DNA of 64,000 bases, taken from Gnetum montanum. Its lineage: Eukaryota; Streptophyta; Gnetopsida; Gnetales; Gnetaceae. The stretch is taken from assembly GCA_015680685.1 (NCBI GenBank), contig MNCI01003975.1, positions 283,077 to 347,076 on the forward strand, read 5' to 3'. Shown piece by piece: positions 44,083 to 55,719 of the stretch. The notes beneath the pieces are model-generated. The model worked only from the letters and a program-made list of their open reading frames with translations. It made no database searches and was not told where the DNA came from. The position numbers were made by a program, and so were the translations under genes. Within the stretch, counting starts at the first letter, position 1; the number at the start of each line of letters is the position of its first letter.

Positions 44083-44463
44083 TTATTCTCTATAAAAAGC
44101 TTTGTTTCCTTTTTCTCCAAAAGCTTGAAAAGCTCTTGAGTCTCTATGTTAAGACAAGATAGAGTATTTCCTCTTTCTCTATGCTATAAAAGTGAATTTT
44201 TGTGAATTCGAGCCTAGTGGTTTCACTTAGTCCAGGATTGTAACAAAAGCCTTATATTTTTCTTTGATTAATAAATTACTCTACCCCCTAGGATCTAGGG
44301 AGAGTTTTATGGTGGATGTAGGTTGACAAATCTAGCACTTGAACCACCTTAAAAATCCTAGTGTTTGTTTACTCTTTTCTACATAGGTGTTCTATTTTCT
44401 ACATTAAGGTTCTTTAAGATTTTCTACTAGTTTTTCAGTGCCTCTCACTATGTTTAGGAAACA
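43009..44463 (+). repeat. 3' LTR of the Copia element, second segment
   Basis: This segment aligns with 1-555 and 13,558-13,781 from about 43,700 onward, including the TATA-like CTATAAAAAGC (44,090-44,100) and the ATTAATAAATTACTCTACC stretch (44,269-44,287). Here the sequence runs unbroken through CCTAGGATCTAGG at 44,290, which shows what the 5' LTR looked like before element A inserted there. A 30-bp CT run (44,051-44,080) is specific to this copy. Confidence 0.85.
44051..44080. repeat. (CT)15 microsatellite in the Copia 3' LTR
   Basis: A perfect CT run just upstream of the TATA-like box. The 5' LTR equivalent (about 331-345) holds only short CT stretches, so the run grew after insertion or shrank in the other copy. 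Confidence 0.95.
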
Positions 44464-46040
44464 AAATTCTCACAGATAATGTTATATTTTTATTAATTTT
44501 TTAAATTTACTATATTATTTATCACTAATTTTGATGCCAGTGGGAACTAAAATTTCTATACTTGATTTTTCACTCTAACTAAGTTCTTAGATGAAAAAAA
44601 TTAGAAATTGTAGCTATCAACCTGGGTGAATATAATTACTTTATTTTGCTAATATTGATGATTTTAGTTTGATTTTTACATTGATTTATTCAAAAATTTT
44701 CAATCCAATTTATAAAAAGGACCATCAATTCAATGATTTGATCCATTTTTTCAATCTATGTCCAAGCAAACCACAAATACACAACCATATTAAATCATGA
44801 AGAACTAAATAATTTTATTATAAATACTTTCAACCCTACTTTCAAAAATCAACAAACATTCCAGACAATGGATGATGTGTTCACCATGATGCATATTATC
44901 CTCTTTTCCCTTTTAAGCTTATAATGATTAGATCAGTTTTAAATGTAAAAAAATAGATTAATCATAAGAATGTTTTTAAAATCATTAATATATTTAAATT
45001 ACATAATATATTATTTTTATATAATAAATAAAAATGGTATGTATATATTACACTAGGGTTCAATCTCAAAGAAATATTAATAAGCAAAAAAAATTCAAAG
45101 TATATCACATGCTTTATGGTTGAGTAGAATGCATCAAAACAACATAAAAAAGAATAACTTTCCAATTTTAGTGATGTCTACTCAAGTATGCAACCTTACA
45201 ATAGATTCTTTGAAAATAAAGAGAGAAAACTTAATTATTGGCAGGGAAGTCCTTCTAAGTTGTAACATCATTTAATATATTTGTGCTTCAACTTAATGTA
45301 GAAAAAGGATTTAATGTAGCTATAGAATGCTTTTGCAAAATATCAACTTTTGTAGAAGAGTAAGGTACAATAGTATATGGTGGAAAATATTATCCATGAT
45401 AATTAACTTTCGATTAAGACATTTTTACATTTTCTAAAAACTTTTAATTAATAAAATATTTGATCATTGGGTAGATGGTAATCTTTTTATATAAAGAAAA
45501 ATTTTCCTTACATATTATTTGTTGCAACAAATAAATACTTCCTATGGTAAATGTATTCATAGAAGCTTCTATCTTCTCTAGTTTCTTTATTTTCATTTGA
45601 TCATTCCTATTTTAAGATTATTTTGATTTTTCATCTATCTAGCTTCACATTAAATTTTATATTATGAGATTCAATACATTTTTACTTTTTCTCAATTTCT
45701 TTTTTTCTTGAGTAGGAAAAGAGAAACATTAAATAAATGTCCAACAATAAAAAAATTTCCTTTACGATGAGAGATTTATAAGAATTGAAAATATTATAAT
45801 ATGTAATCAATTGAATGTAAGTATTTTAGTCTTCTTGCAATACTAATTGCTTTTTATAGTTAGGAAGATTAATTTTAAGAAGAAAAACATCTACAAAGAC
45901 CAAATGGTATGGAATATTGACTTTATGCTTACATGTGAGACTTTGGAATTTTTATGTTCTTTTATCTCTTATTTTTATTTAGGTTATTTTGTAATTATAT
46001 CTACTAAATCTTGTTGCTTCTTAGAGTGGAGGAGCTCAAA
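44464..46040. other. AT-rich sequence, nothing recognised
   Basis: This is the flank to the right of the Copia stack. Only short chance frames are present. I see no repeat family, RNA gene or domain. Confidence 0.4.
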
Positions 46041-46190
46041 TGATAAATTGTTAACCTAGTGGTAAGACTCTTGATTTGGAAGCTCTAAGTCATGAGTTTA
46101 ATTTTGGTAGGTAATGTTGAGTTATAAAGTTCTAATTTGACTATATATCTTAGGGTGCACCTATATTATAACTATTTTAGGGTTTCAACT
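46041..46190 (+). mobile_element. tRNA-derived SINE, copy 1
   Basis: An A-box-like TTAACCTAGTGG (46,051-46,062) and a B-box-like GAGTTTAATTTT (46,094-46,105) are spaced as in a tRNA. A non-tRNA tail follows (TTATAAAGTTCTAATT, ACTATATATCTTAGGGTG, CACCTATATTA). It aligns along its full length with the inverse copy at 49,490-49,645. The boundaries are approximate and I did not resolve target duplications. Confidence 0.7.
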
Positions 46191-46195
46191 CCCCT

Positions 46196-46225
46196 TCCCC
46201 CACCCCCCACCCCCTCCTTTCCTCT
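46196..46225. repeat. C-rich low-complexity tract
   Basis: Runs of C broken by A and T follow directly on SINE copy 1. Confidence 0.8.
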
Positions 46226-47329
46226 CCCAAAAAAAATTTATATTTTCATATTTTATTTTATTGTTTGTTTTAAAGTAAGTTAAGAATATTATTTTGAGAA
46301 TATTAATGGATATTTGGAGTTTATTCCAATTATTCTTTTTTTTTTATCTTCAAACCCATTCTTGGACATGTGACTCATTCTAATATTCTTTTAATGACTA
46401 TAACCCATTGGTTGATCATTGAACCATTTTTGTAAATACATATTACTTGACTTTTAGAAAATAAATTATTAATTCTTTATTTTTAGAATTGCATAAATCG
46501 TACCTCTTATGGATTTAAATCTTTGGTAACACTGGCTTTCTTAGCATTAATTGTGTATTGCTCTTTTCTCCAATCACTTGCATGTGGCTATGCTTAGAGA
46601 AGCTTTTGTGATTAATCTCTTAAGGTAGAGGAAGAGGAAATATTCTTGAATCCATAAATTTTGATAAGTATTCTTGAATCCATAAACTATTATTTTCATG
46701 ATTTTTTTTACTTTGCATTTTGATTTCATCATTTTATTTTATTTTTGTTGTGGCATCTCCTCTTGGGGATAGCAATGACAATGCCATTTTTAAATGTTGC
46801 AACCTAAGTTGGGATGGATCTATTGGTTATGAAAAATCATGATTCATTTTGGTACATTCTCTACAGTGATGCATTTATCTTGATATCGAGTAGAAGTTGT
46901 GTGTTCAAATGACAATGACTAATAAAAAGTTTGAACATCTATGGGTGCATTTAATGTATTAGAATGATTAAATAGTTATGTAACAAAACATAACTAGTAC
47001 AGTTTTAAAAGGCTACTGATATATGACTTGTTATTAATGGACACATAATTTTGGGATTTGTAGACTAACCACATCAGCTGGAAGATTGATTTTTAGTCAA
47101 TATCATGTCTTGTTTAGGGTGGTGTGAGGAGTTAAAACATTAGGATAGCTATAGATTTAATAGTAGTCATAACATAACCCAATAGTTATTTTGGACATGT
47201 GTGAGGGCTTCTAATCCAATACTTGTTCTTATGCATGAGGACTAGCTTAAGTTACTATCAACCTTATAGTTATTCTAATGTCTGATGCTAGTAAACTCAT
47301 GCAAATGCCATTATTATGAGTAAACCAAA
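46226..47329. other. AT-rich sequence, nothing recognised
   Basis: No frame or repeat is recognised. The missing 3' LTR of element E would be expected at the right end, but I do not see it. Confidence 0.4.
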
Positions 47330-47560
47330 CATTTATGAGTAATTTATGCATTTTATGAACAAATCCACATTAATTTCTCTCCAACTCTGATGCTTCCTCC
47401 ATGCTCTTATACTCTAATGTTTTGATTTCTCCTTTTAAAAAGAGATTGAATATCCTATTATTCTCCCACTTATTCTACCACTAAAATATAAGTAAGAAGA
47501 ATATGTAGTAATTAAATATTAATTTATCAATCCTTACCTCATTCTCTAGGATAATGATAA

Positions 47561-48080
47561 TGTAATGTATTCATTCCCAAATGGTGATATGGTATAATGA
47601 AGATAAAGCCTTTTCATAACAAGTGTTATCATTATCATAATGAGTCCCGAAAGGGAAGTTGTAATTAAGACCTAAAAGGGCATGATGTCATAACTGACAT
47701 ATCTCTTGAGGTAACCTTTGGAGGTTTAACCTAAGGTATTTATACCTAGGCATAGAAGTCGTATCAGCATGTAGGTGCAAAGTTAGTAAAGGTGAGTAAT
47801 AGGTGTTAGGTGAAGCACGATAGGAAGCGGACTAGCCATTCCTTCTGGTAGGTAATAGGCCTAACTATAGTGGTAGAGTTGGATTGCCTCAAAAGGATAG
47901 ATGTTGAAGGAAGAAAATCCCAAGAAACACACTCAGAGCATGATCCAAATACACTATTCCACATCAATAAAGCATTCTTCTCTTTTTTTTTTCTACATTT
48001 TTTTTGTTATTTTCTTTATGCATAATGTCTAATATAATGTATGTTTAACATTTTCCATGACATCCAAGAATTAGATGTCA
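47561..48080 (+). repeat. Solo LTR of family A, inverted, inside element E
   Basis: It is the reverse complement of 556-1,128: starts TGTAATGTATTCATTCCC, contains AATAAAGCATTC, ends AGATGTCA. The element E sequence continues on both sides (GGATAATGA left, GACAAGAGATAAATTAAAG right, compare 1,340-1,365). I could not settle the target duplication. Confidence 0.8.
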
Positions 48081-48309
48081 TAGACAAGAGATAAATTAAA
48101 GGTCTTTCAATCACCAATAATTAATTCTAACCAAGGTCACACATGGTACAACTCATATTTAGTTATCCAAGTGAAGATAGGAAAAATCCTTCTTGTTCCA
48201 CTTGTACTACCTTAAAATATTTTACTTATCTAATTAAGATATAATTTAAATAATGAAGAAAAATATGAAGGTCATAAATAAAAGTAAGATTAAGAAAATC
48301 CTTGATATT

Positions 48310-49340
48310 TATCAATCTTAGGGATCAAGGGATGTAGTTGTAGTTTTTTCATAAGGATTACATGGTTAGATGGCTTTATTCAAGATGACAAGGGTTGATC
48401 TTACTCTTCAACTTCCTCCTTATGAATTAACTCCAATAACTAAGTAACTTAAAAGAATTGGACATCATATAAAATATAGTCTAGGATCTCAATGAAGAAT
48501 GATATTAACCCATATTTATTAGTAATAGTAGCATAATTGGTGAATTATTATTCTTAATGAATAATATTCATTAGCATAATCTATTTTCAAATTTTACTAT
48601 TTAACCTATTTACTAAATATTCAAGGTAGGAGGAATGTGCATTAGTTAATGGAATTGCATGATGAATTGATGAGAACATCTTCTGGAAACTAGGTTTTTC
48701 TTCCAAGGGTTATTTTACATGTTCATATTTTATGAATTAATAATCACTTCCAAATTTTAAATTGAAGTTTTCACAAATGGTGAATGGCACTAGGTTAAGA
48801 TTAGTATGAGCTAGAAATAACTTTAAACGTTCCTTGATTTATTTAATCAAGTACAATACTTGGCCATGTTTAACATCTAAGCATGTTGGATTAGTAATCA
48901 AATGTGTGATGACCATACAAACACATCTTCCCAAGGACTACAATTTAAGTACCAATGCCAAGGCTATGCGACCTCTCTAAAATCTCAATTCTCCTTTCTT
49001 TCCCAATACTTGGAATTTTGAAAGTTTAAAAAGCATGTTCTCTAATTTCCATTCAAACCTTTGTACTAATTTGAAATTAGATTCCATGTAAAAGATCACA
49101 TAACCATCCATGTTGTGGTTCCTATAATAGACTAATCTATATGACTCAAAAGAAGAACTACTAGAATAACCTTTTTGCTTATAGATGTCTTCATCTCCTT
49201 ACTTTCTCAATTTGGGTTGAACTTGATATAAGAATTTCCATGGTAAAACTTCTTAAAGACATAAGACATTAGCATTCAAATCTTATAGTTCTGTTAGGAT
49301 GCATGGATATCAATACTCATGCTAATTCAAGGTCCAAGGT
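48310..49340 (-). pseudogene. CCR4-like domain, second copy, strongly decayed
   Basis: Reading leftward: HEYWYPCILTEL and NVLCLxEVLPWKFLYQ (about 49,320-49,220), YRNHNMDGYVIFYMESNFKL (about 49,130-49,070), LVPFTICENFN (about 48,805-48,775, where A has CGDFN), HAIPLTNAHSSYLEY (about 48,665-48,620), and KPSNHVIL near 48,380 (Asp-His changed to Asn-His). This copy keeps about 15 residues before YYRNHN that are missing from copy A. Confidence 0.75.
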
Positions 49341-49489
49341 GGATACTACATCCTATAAAAATAATATTATGATTCTTCATGATGGTTAATATCTACTTGC
49401 AAGCTAACCTAATATACATTTTCTTGATGATTTTGATTTATTGATTAATTTTCTAATTGATAGATTTGTTGGATTAGTAATAATTTAAA

Positions 49490-49645
49490 GGTTGGAACTT
49501 TGAAAAAATTGTAATATAGGTACACCCCCAAGATATATAGTCTAATTAGAACTTTATAACTAAGTATTATTCACTAGAATTAAACCTATGACTTGAGGCT
49601 TTCAAACCAAGAGCCTTACCACTAGGCTAACACTTCATTGTTAGC
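49490..49645 (-). mobile_element. tRNA-derived SINE, copy 2
   Basis: On the minus strand GTTAGCCTAGTGGTAAGGC (A box) and TAGGTTTAATTCT (B box) are closer to a tRNA than in copy 1. The tail CTATATATCTTGGGGGTG, TACCTATATTACAA matches copy 1. It is inserted within element E. Confidence 0.75.
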
Positions 49646-52287
49646 CTACATTATCTAGAATCTTAATGACCTTTCTACTCCTTTAGGACACTCACTCCAA
49701 TAGTGTAACTAAAGATATAGTAGGGGTTAGTGACATAGGTCTATTTATCTGCATATTCTAAGCACCTAATCTTAAGGCCTAAGATGGTCAAAATGGGTTA
49801 GATTTGTTTGTCCTAATAATTAAATTCTTAGACATGGTTAGTTGATCTAATTCAAGGTCTCTTAAGGTATGATTTAAGGTATCAAATAATTATTAACTAT
49901 CTAGATAATAAATATGACCTTACCATTAGGTTTAGAAGACCTAAAAATATTAAAAATAACTATTCATATGTTAGAAATAGACAACATATGCCTGATTTAT
50001 ACTAAATGAAGCTTTTGAGGGTCTTGAGATATAGTGTTACGACAAGGATTAAAAACTAATTTTTGAAGCTCTATAGTGCAATTCTAACTTTTTCATGGCA
50101 TGTGAAAGATTGAAATATGCTATATAAAACTCTTCATTTCCCAAAAATTGCTTTCAAAATCAAGAGTTATGACTCTTGAAGAAAAATTTAAGCATAAAAT
50201 TCAAGACTTAGGAGAAGCTTCCTAAGAGATCATCCATCCCAATACTACCCCAGAATGAATGCACTTAATTTTGAAATTTTTATCTTAATTGCTACCAATC
50301 TATCAATTTGAACAGTTGATAAAATTTGACCAAAAATTCATATTTGAATCTCTTACATAGACATCAATTTTAAAAACCCAAATTTTTTAATCACATGATG
50401 GATTTCAAAATTTTTCGATAAATTTTTTAGGTTTTCTTATCAATTGATGAACTTTTTAAATTTTTCCATCAATTGAAGAACTTTCAAAATTTAATGTCAA
50501 CTAACGAACTTTTTCTAGTTATCAAAATCACCAAGGATGTTGTGATGCATGGTGCCCCCTATGCTAAGGAGGTTGGACTGCACAATGCTTCGAATGTTGA
50601 GGAAAGTTGGAATGGACAATGCTCCTTACACTCCTAGATACTACATAGACCAAAAATCCTAGATGTGATAAAGGTAAAGACAGTGAAAATAAAGGCATAG
50701 GCATAGGCACATATAGTAATGGAAATTATGGCATAGATGATAGTTGTCGAAGGAGGTAGTTGTGCCATAGGAACATGTGGCTAGGTGGTAGAACTAGTGG
50801 CAACCACATGAGCATGCATGATTTCTGGCCATTAGTTAATGACTACTACAACTAGACTGCATAGTAGCAAAACCTAGCCTTGCTATATGGCCAAGTCATG
50901 TAGTAGCATGTTTGGATCATCTAAAGCATACTACACTACACAACTTGGCTATGATGTAGCATGGCATAACACACTAGGATGCATAGTCCTACTAGTTGTA
51001 CTCACAACAAGGCCCTAACACTTAGGGTTTAGGGCCAATTTTTTCATTTTATTTTCTTTATTTTTATATATTTTTAATTATTTACTCTATATATATACAA
51101 ACATAGGCATAAACATAGACAATTAACAAGCTAGTATCGGTGTCTAGTAGAGTTGGGTTTAAGTCCTTGGACTTAATAAGAACGAGGTTATGATTTTGAT
51201 TCTTAACCTCAAAAAATTTTGACTTTATGTTTTTTTTTTAACTTTTTATTATAAAAATACTCAACATGCACTAGGATCTTAACTAAGTGATCATGAAAAA
51301 TGAGTTAAAGAGTTAGGTTTTATAGAAATTAAGTCTTGGGTTTAATTCTTAGCCTTAAAATTCTGCCCTTTTTAAAATTATTTTGTTATTTTATTAAGGC
51401 ATGCATATTGAGAAACTTCAAATGGTAATATCTCCCAAACCATAAGCCCAATTGGGATGAAATTCATATTATTTAAATCATCTCAATGAGTACTACATGT
51501 TGGGCATGGTTTTAGGGTCCAAAAACTAAGTTATATTTCTATCATTTTGAAGGATTAAAATAACCTATTTTTTTGAATTAAGCATTAATACACTAATACC
51601 AAGATAACATGAGGATGTCTAGGTGACTTAAGTTCGATTATAATTTATTTTTGACTCTAGGATAAAACTTTAACACATATATTCTTTACAATTTTGACTC
51701 TAGCATCATGCTTATACTATACCAATATACTGCAAGGAATACTAGTAGGGTGGAATATTGCATATTGCCTACTAGATTTTAGGTTTCCCTACAAATCTCT
51801 TACTAATAATCCTATTAGGTAAGGATAAGGAAATTTTATGACTAAGTTAATTTACTTAATCTCACTGATTTATAGGATTAAGACAAATAATTTTTAAAGT
51901 GAGACAAATTCCTAGAAGGCTTAGTCTATGGCTTCTAGCCTAATAAGGAAAACTTAAGAATCATCTTAATTAACTAATTAAAGTTCTAAAGACACTACAA
52001 GGTGGAAAAGAATTACCTAAACTAATGTACCCTTATATTATTAAGGTTTTTTGTAGTTAATATACCTTTTTGATGTATGGTCTAGACTCCTAGAACTTTG
52101 GTATTGCATATTCATAAAAATTATTGGAAAGGAATCTAGTTTATTAGCATAGTTCATCTTGAACATAAGGTACATTTGATGGTGGTTCATAATTCTACAT
52201 GGGTCATGACTTTGTGATTCATCATCGTATTGTAGTTAGCCCTTGACTCTAATTGGTCCTTGGGTCATGATTTTCCTTAATACTAAA
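49646..52287 (-). other. Element E 5' interior
   Basis: Noncoding AT-rich sequence collinear in patches with 2,800-4,828 of element A (for example CATCCATCCCAATACTACCCC near 50,225-50,247 against CACCCATCCCAATCTTACTC near 2,921-2,940). The clean 21-bp and 45-bp tandem repeats of A are not seen here. Confidence 0.5.
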
Positions 52288-52777
52288 TGTGACATCCTAT
52301 TCCTAAATGTTATGGAAAGCATAAAATTTATGTAACATTCAATATTTTAGATTAAGAAAATAATAGGGAAAATACATAGGAAAAATAAAAAGAATGCTTT
52401 ATTAATGTGAAATAATATATCCAGATCATGCTCTGAGGGTCCTTGGGATCATCTTCCTTTGACATCTACTCCTTAGAAGCAATCTAGTATTGCCACCATG
52501 GTTAGGCATGTAACTAGCTAGAAGTGATGGCTAGTCATCTTCTTGTCCCATGTTACCTAGCACCCATTACTCACTATTGTTGGCTCTACAAATCCATGTT
52601 AGTATAATGTTTAATTCTTAGATATAAAAACCTTAGGTCAAATCCTTATCACCTCATGAGAAATGTCTATTATTACAACACATTCTTTTAGATCTTAATA
52701 TAATAATTACAATATTTATTATGAAGAGACATCATCTTTATTATGTACTAGCACCATTTTGAAATGGGGATGTAAAA
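52288..52777 (-). repeat. Element E 5' LTR
   Basis: It begins TGTGACATCCTATTCC and contains GAATGCTTTATTAATGTGAA and TGCCACCATGGTTAGGC, as in 556-1,128. It ends near GGGGATGTAAAA. Shorter than the 573-bp LTRs of A, through several small deletions. Confidence 0.8.
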
Positions 52778-52999
52778 ATTTTCTTCTTAATAGATTCACA
52801 TGCCTTATTAGTTGACTTGTTCTTTAATCTTATTATGATATTCTTATAAACATCCTTAATTTCCAAAATATTCTTCAATTTCTATTCTGCCAATTTTATA
52901 TCAAATGGCTCCTCATCTATTGAGTTTAACTTTTTGGTTATTACAATCCGTAAAAAGCAACATAGACCATCATTGTACACAAATGTAATACTGATGTTA

Positions 53000-55600
53000 T
53001 TATATGAATGAAATCCTCTTAATAAACTAATACTACATAATAATAATATGATGAAAGAAATACCCTTAGTAATTTTCTAATCCTTTAGCAGAACACAGTT
53101 GATGAGCTTGCTCCAGAAGTTTACTCACTTACATCATATATAATCAAAAACTTCCAAATCTACAAGATCTAGAAGGATATTCTTAATTGATTCATAGTCA
53201 ACTAAATGCTTCTCTTAAACATTGCAATCCTCATCTTCAAATGCTTTTGGTATTTTAAATTTTCTAATTATTATGAAGAAATAGTAAATCAAAACATACA
53301 TATTTTTATTTTTGTATTGGAAAGTCTTACTATATTTGAAAGAAATATTATTGTAGATATAGTCCTTAAAGTCATAAATAAAAACTTTAAATAAATGGTA
53401 TTTTTCCGTGTTAATATTATTAATAATTATTCTTGAAAACATAGCATTTTTCCTCTAAACAAATTTAAATAAAATTTTTTAAAAAATATAAATGAGTCCT
53501 TCATAGCTATATTTTCAAAATCTACAAGATAATAAATAATTGATTTCTCCATAAAGGAAAATTTATTTTCATATTTCTACAATGTAAGATCCATGAACTC
53601 TAGATTTTTCCTATAGCAATAGAAATCATCAATTACCTACGTGGTTACACTCATTATCATATTAGAATTAATAGAATTTAGATGTTGATGAAGCATCAAT
53701 TGAAATAACAACTTAAGCTTAAGTTTCCCTTTAACAAACTCAATATTTTCAAGCAAGCTTACAAACATATAATCGTCAATTGAATATCTATATTAAGATA
53801 AGGGTTTATAAATTAATATATTTGTAGTTTCAATCTTTTTTTGATATTGCTGAATTAAAAAGTAAAATTATTATAAATTTCTACCTATTGCAAAAATTAT
53901 CCACATTCAAGTCTAAGCAACATTTAATAGATGAATCCCTATCAACAAAAGATTGAACGAAAGCCAATTTTAATGAATATTCATATTTCATCTGGTCACA
54001 TTTCTACTTCAATGTGATCAGATAATTGATAATTAGTTTTCTTGACTCATCATTTTTATTAAGATGCTTAAAACATGTCTATCCATTGAGTATCATGTTT
54101 GCACAAATTTTTTCTTTCATGTTGTCATAGTCCTTAAAGTGGATGAAAAAGATTAGCCCTTAAATGTCTAAGATTATTCTTCTTGAAGTTCTTATTAGAA
54201 AATATTATAGATCAGCACTATAGAGTCTCATTTTGATACATAGAAAATATTTCATTCCACATCTTAAGTAATGCATCGTTAACATGAAGAAAACTTTTTG
54301 GCTCCTGTAGAGTCTTGAATATTGGCACACTGCAAGTTAACAAATAAGAAAGATAACATATGAGAGGTTAATACTTCCTTGAAATATGTAAACCTTTATT
54401 TAAATATATTACATCAAGGTATGACTATAATTCTCTTGCTTGAATATAAACTTTAGACTATCATAGATCAACTTTAGCTCTTTTAAGATTTCTTCAATTG
54501 ATAATTTTTGAATGTTATTCTAAGACAAATAGCTTTTCGCATGTCTTAACATTCTACATATTAAGGATCTTATTTCACTCACTAGATGTAATTCTAAGAA
54601 TAACAAATTTTAGTAATCACTAAAATTGGAGTCTACTTTTAGTAGTTTAGCCTAGTGAACTCTATACAAATTCTTTGCTAACTACCCAAAATTGTCTTTA
54701 TCAAGAATAATCTTTGCAACCAAAATTAAGTGTTGATCATCTAAAATGCAAAACTTTATATCTTCCCCATGGATCATAGATTCATTTACCTAGGTGAAAG
54801 TCCTACTACTAGAAACTTTATATGTTATGAGTATGTAATCATACATAATTATGACCAAGTTCTTTATCATTGAGGTATGAAGCTCCATAATGTACTTCAT
54901 GCTCATTACTCTAATTCTAAATGTATTAGGATTTTGATTATAGTAGTCAATTTTAATTTGGTAGCTTGTAGAGAAATTAGGATGAAATAATCATATCTAT
55001 CTTGGCTACCTTGATACCTTTGCAAGTAACTCTAACCACTCTCTTACTACATAATTCAAACTTTTTCTCTTCTTTGAAAGAAGTTATCTTGAGAGATCCC
55101 TCAGTAGATACAATAAGATGTACTAAAAAATTCTCAACTTATGTGTCAAAAGGAGCTTATTGTATGAATCATATAGCTAATTTAGTTGATTTCACATATA
55201 AAAAATCATCAATGATGTTCTTATAATCCTCCTTTATTGAAGGAATCTCTTTATATATGTAAGCATTTCATGCTTAGTAAAGTATGAATCAATAATTTTT
55301 TATTTCATATTTTCTCATAGTGGCATTCAACATAGTCTATTACATGTTAATAATTCCTAGTAGGAAGTATCTATCATAATTGTATTATTGTTCTCAACAC
55401 AAGTAGAAACCATAATTCCTTGATCCTTGTAGGAATTAGTCTCCATCAATATGATAAAAATATGAAAATATTTGTGTCCATCCTTAGGCTTCATAATAGA
55501 CATATATCATGATTCAATGGGATTCATTTGCATCGTAACATTCTCAAAAATCTTCCTAATTTGATCCTACAAAGTAAATAAATAAATCATAACATATATC
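53000..55600 (-). pseudogene. Unrecognised protein-coding remnant, apparently multi-exon
   Basis: Several coherent minus-strand stretches are each bounded by splice-like sites. 55,565-55,390 starts after TTTGTAG and reads DQIRKIFENVTMQMNPIES, then KPKDGHKYFHIFIILMETNS. About 54,790-54,430 reads NESMIHGEDIKFCILDDQHL, later IEEILKELKLIYDSLKFIFK. About 54,330-54,220 starts after TTAACTTGCAG and reads FLHVNDALLKMWNEIFSMYQ. About 54,120-53,930 reads EYSLKLAFVQSFVDRDSSIK. Weaker stretches continue to about 53,400. I do not recognise the family; it looks like a dead host gene rather than a transposon protein. The window between 52,778 and 53,000 shows nothing. Confidence 0.4.
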
Positions 55601-55719
55601 ATGTATTTTAGGATTCATGTATTGAAACATAACTAACAACTAACAATGATCAAGAAAAAAGATACATCAAATTAACTAATCATCCATGACATGCTTCTAC
55701 ATCATCTATTTATTAAAAA

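Larger units (their letters stand above)
1..44463 (+). mobile_element. Outermost Sirevirus-like Ty1/Copia LTR retrotransposon, degraded, hosting all insertions up to 44.46 kb
   Basis: The element is recognised from two LTR copies (1-555 plus 13,558-13,781, and 24,518-24,851 plus 43,009-44,463) around Copia-order domains: gag, protease, integrase, RT, RNase H. Its first roughly 1 kb lies before the window, because base 1 matches about 43,700 in the 3' LTR. A tRNA-Met-type primer site and a GACAAAAATGAGGAGA polypurine stretch resemble those of Sireviruses; that lineage label is inference. Both LTRs and the integrase are interrupted by later insertions (A, B, C1). All reading frames carry stops, so it is dead. 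The right end is CA at 44,463, followed by AAATT; the matching left target duplication is outside the window. Confidence 0.85.
47330..52777 (-). mobile_element. Element E: second member of the CCR4-carrying family A, truncated
   Basis: The interior aligns with element A along its length, from 47,330 (compare 1,145) to 52,287 (compare 12,979). The 5' LTR is at 52,288-52,777, next to a decayed Met-type primer site (about 52,274-52,286). The 3' LTR is missing. A solo LTR of the same family is inserted in inverted orientation at 47,561-48,080. E and A are separate insertions with different neighbours, so the capture predates both. Confidence 0.8.

Noticed and set aside
46047-46110. Functional tRNA gene
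   Set aside because: A and B boxes are present, but the acceptor stem and anticodon arm do not fold convincingly and a non-tRNA tail is shared with a second copy, which fits a SINE.
47556-48094. GATAA target duplication for the solo LTR
   Set aside because: GATAA occurs on both sides, but the right copy is not adjacent to the LTR's CA end, so the match may be accidental.
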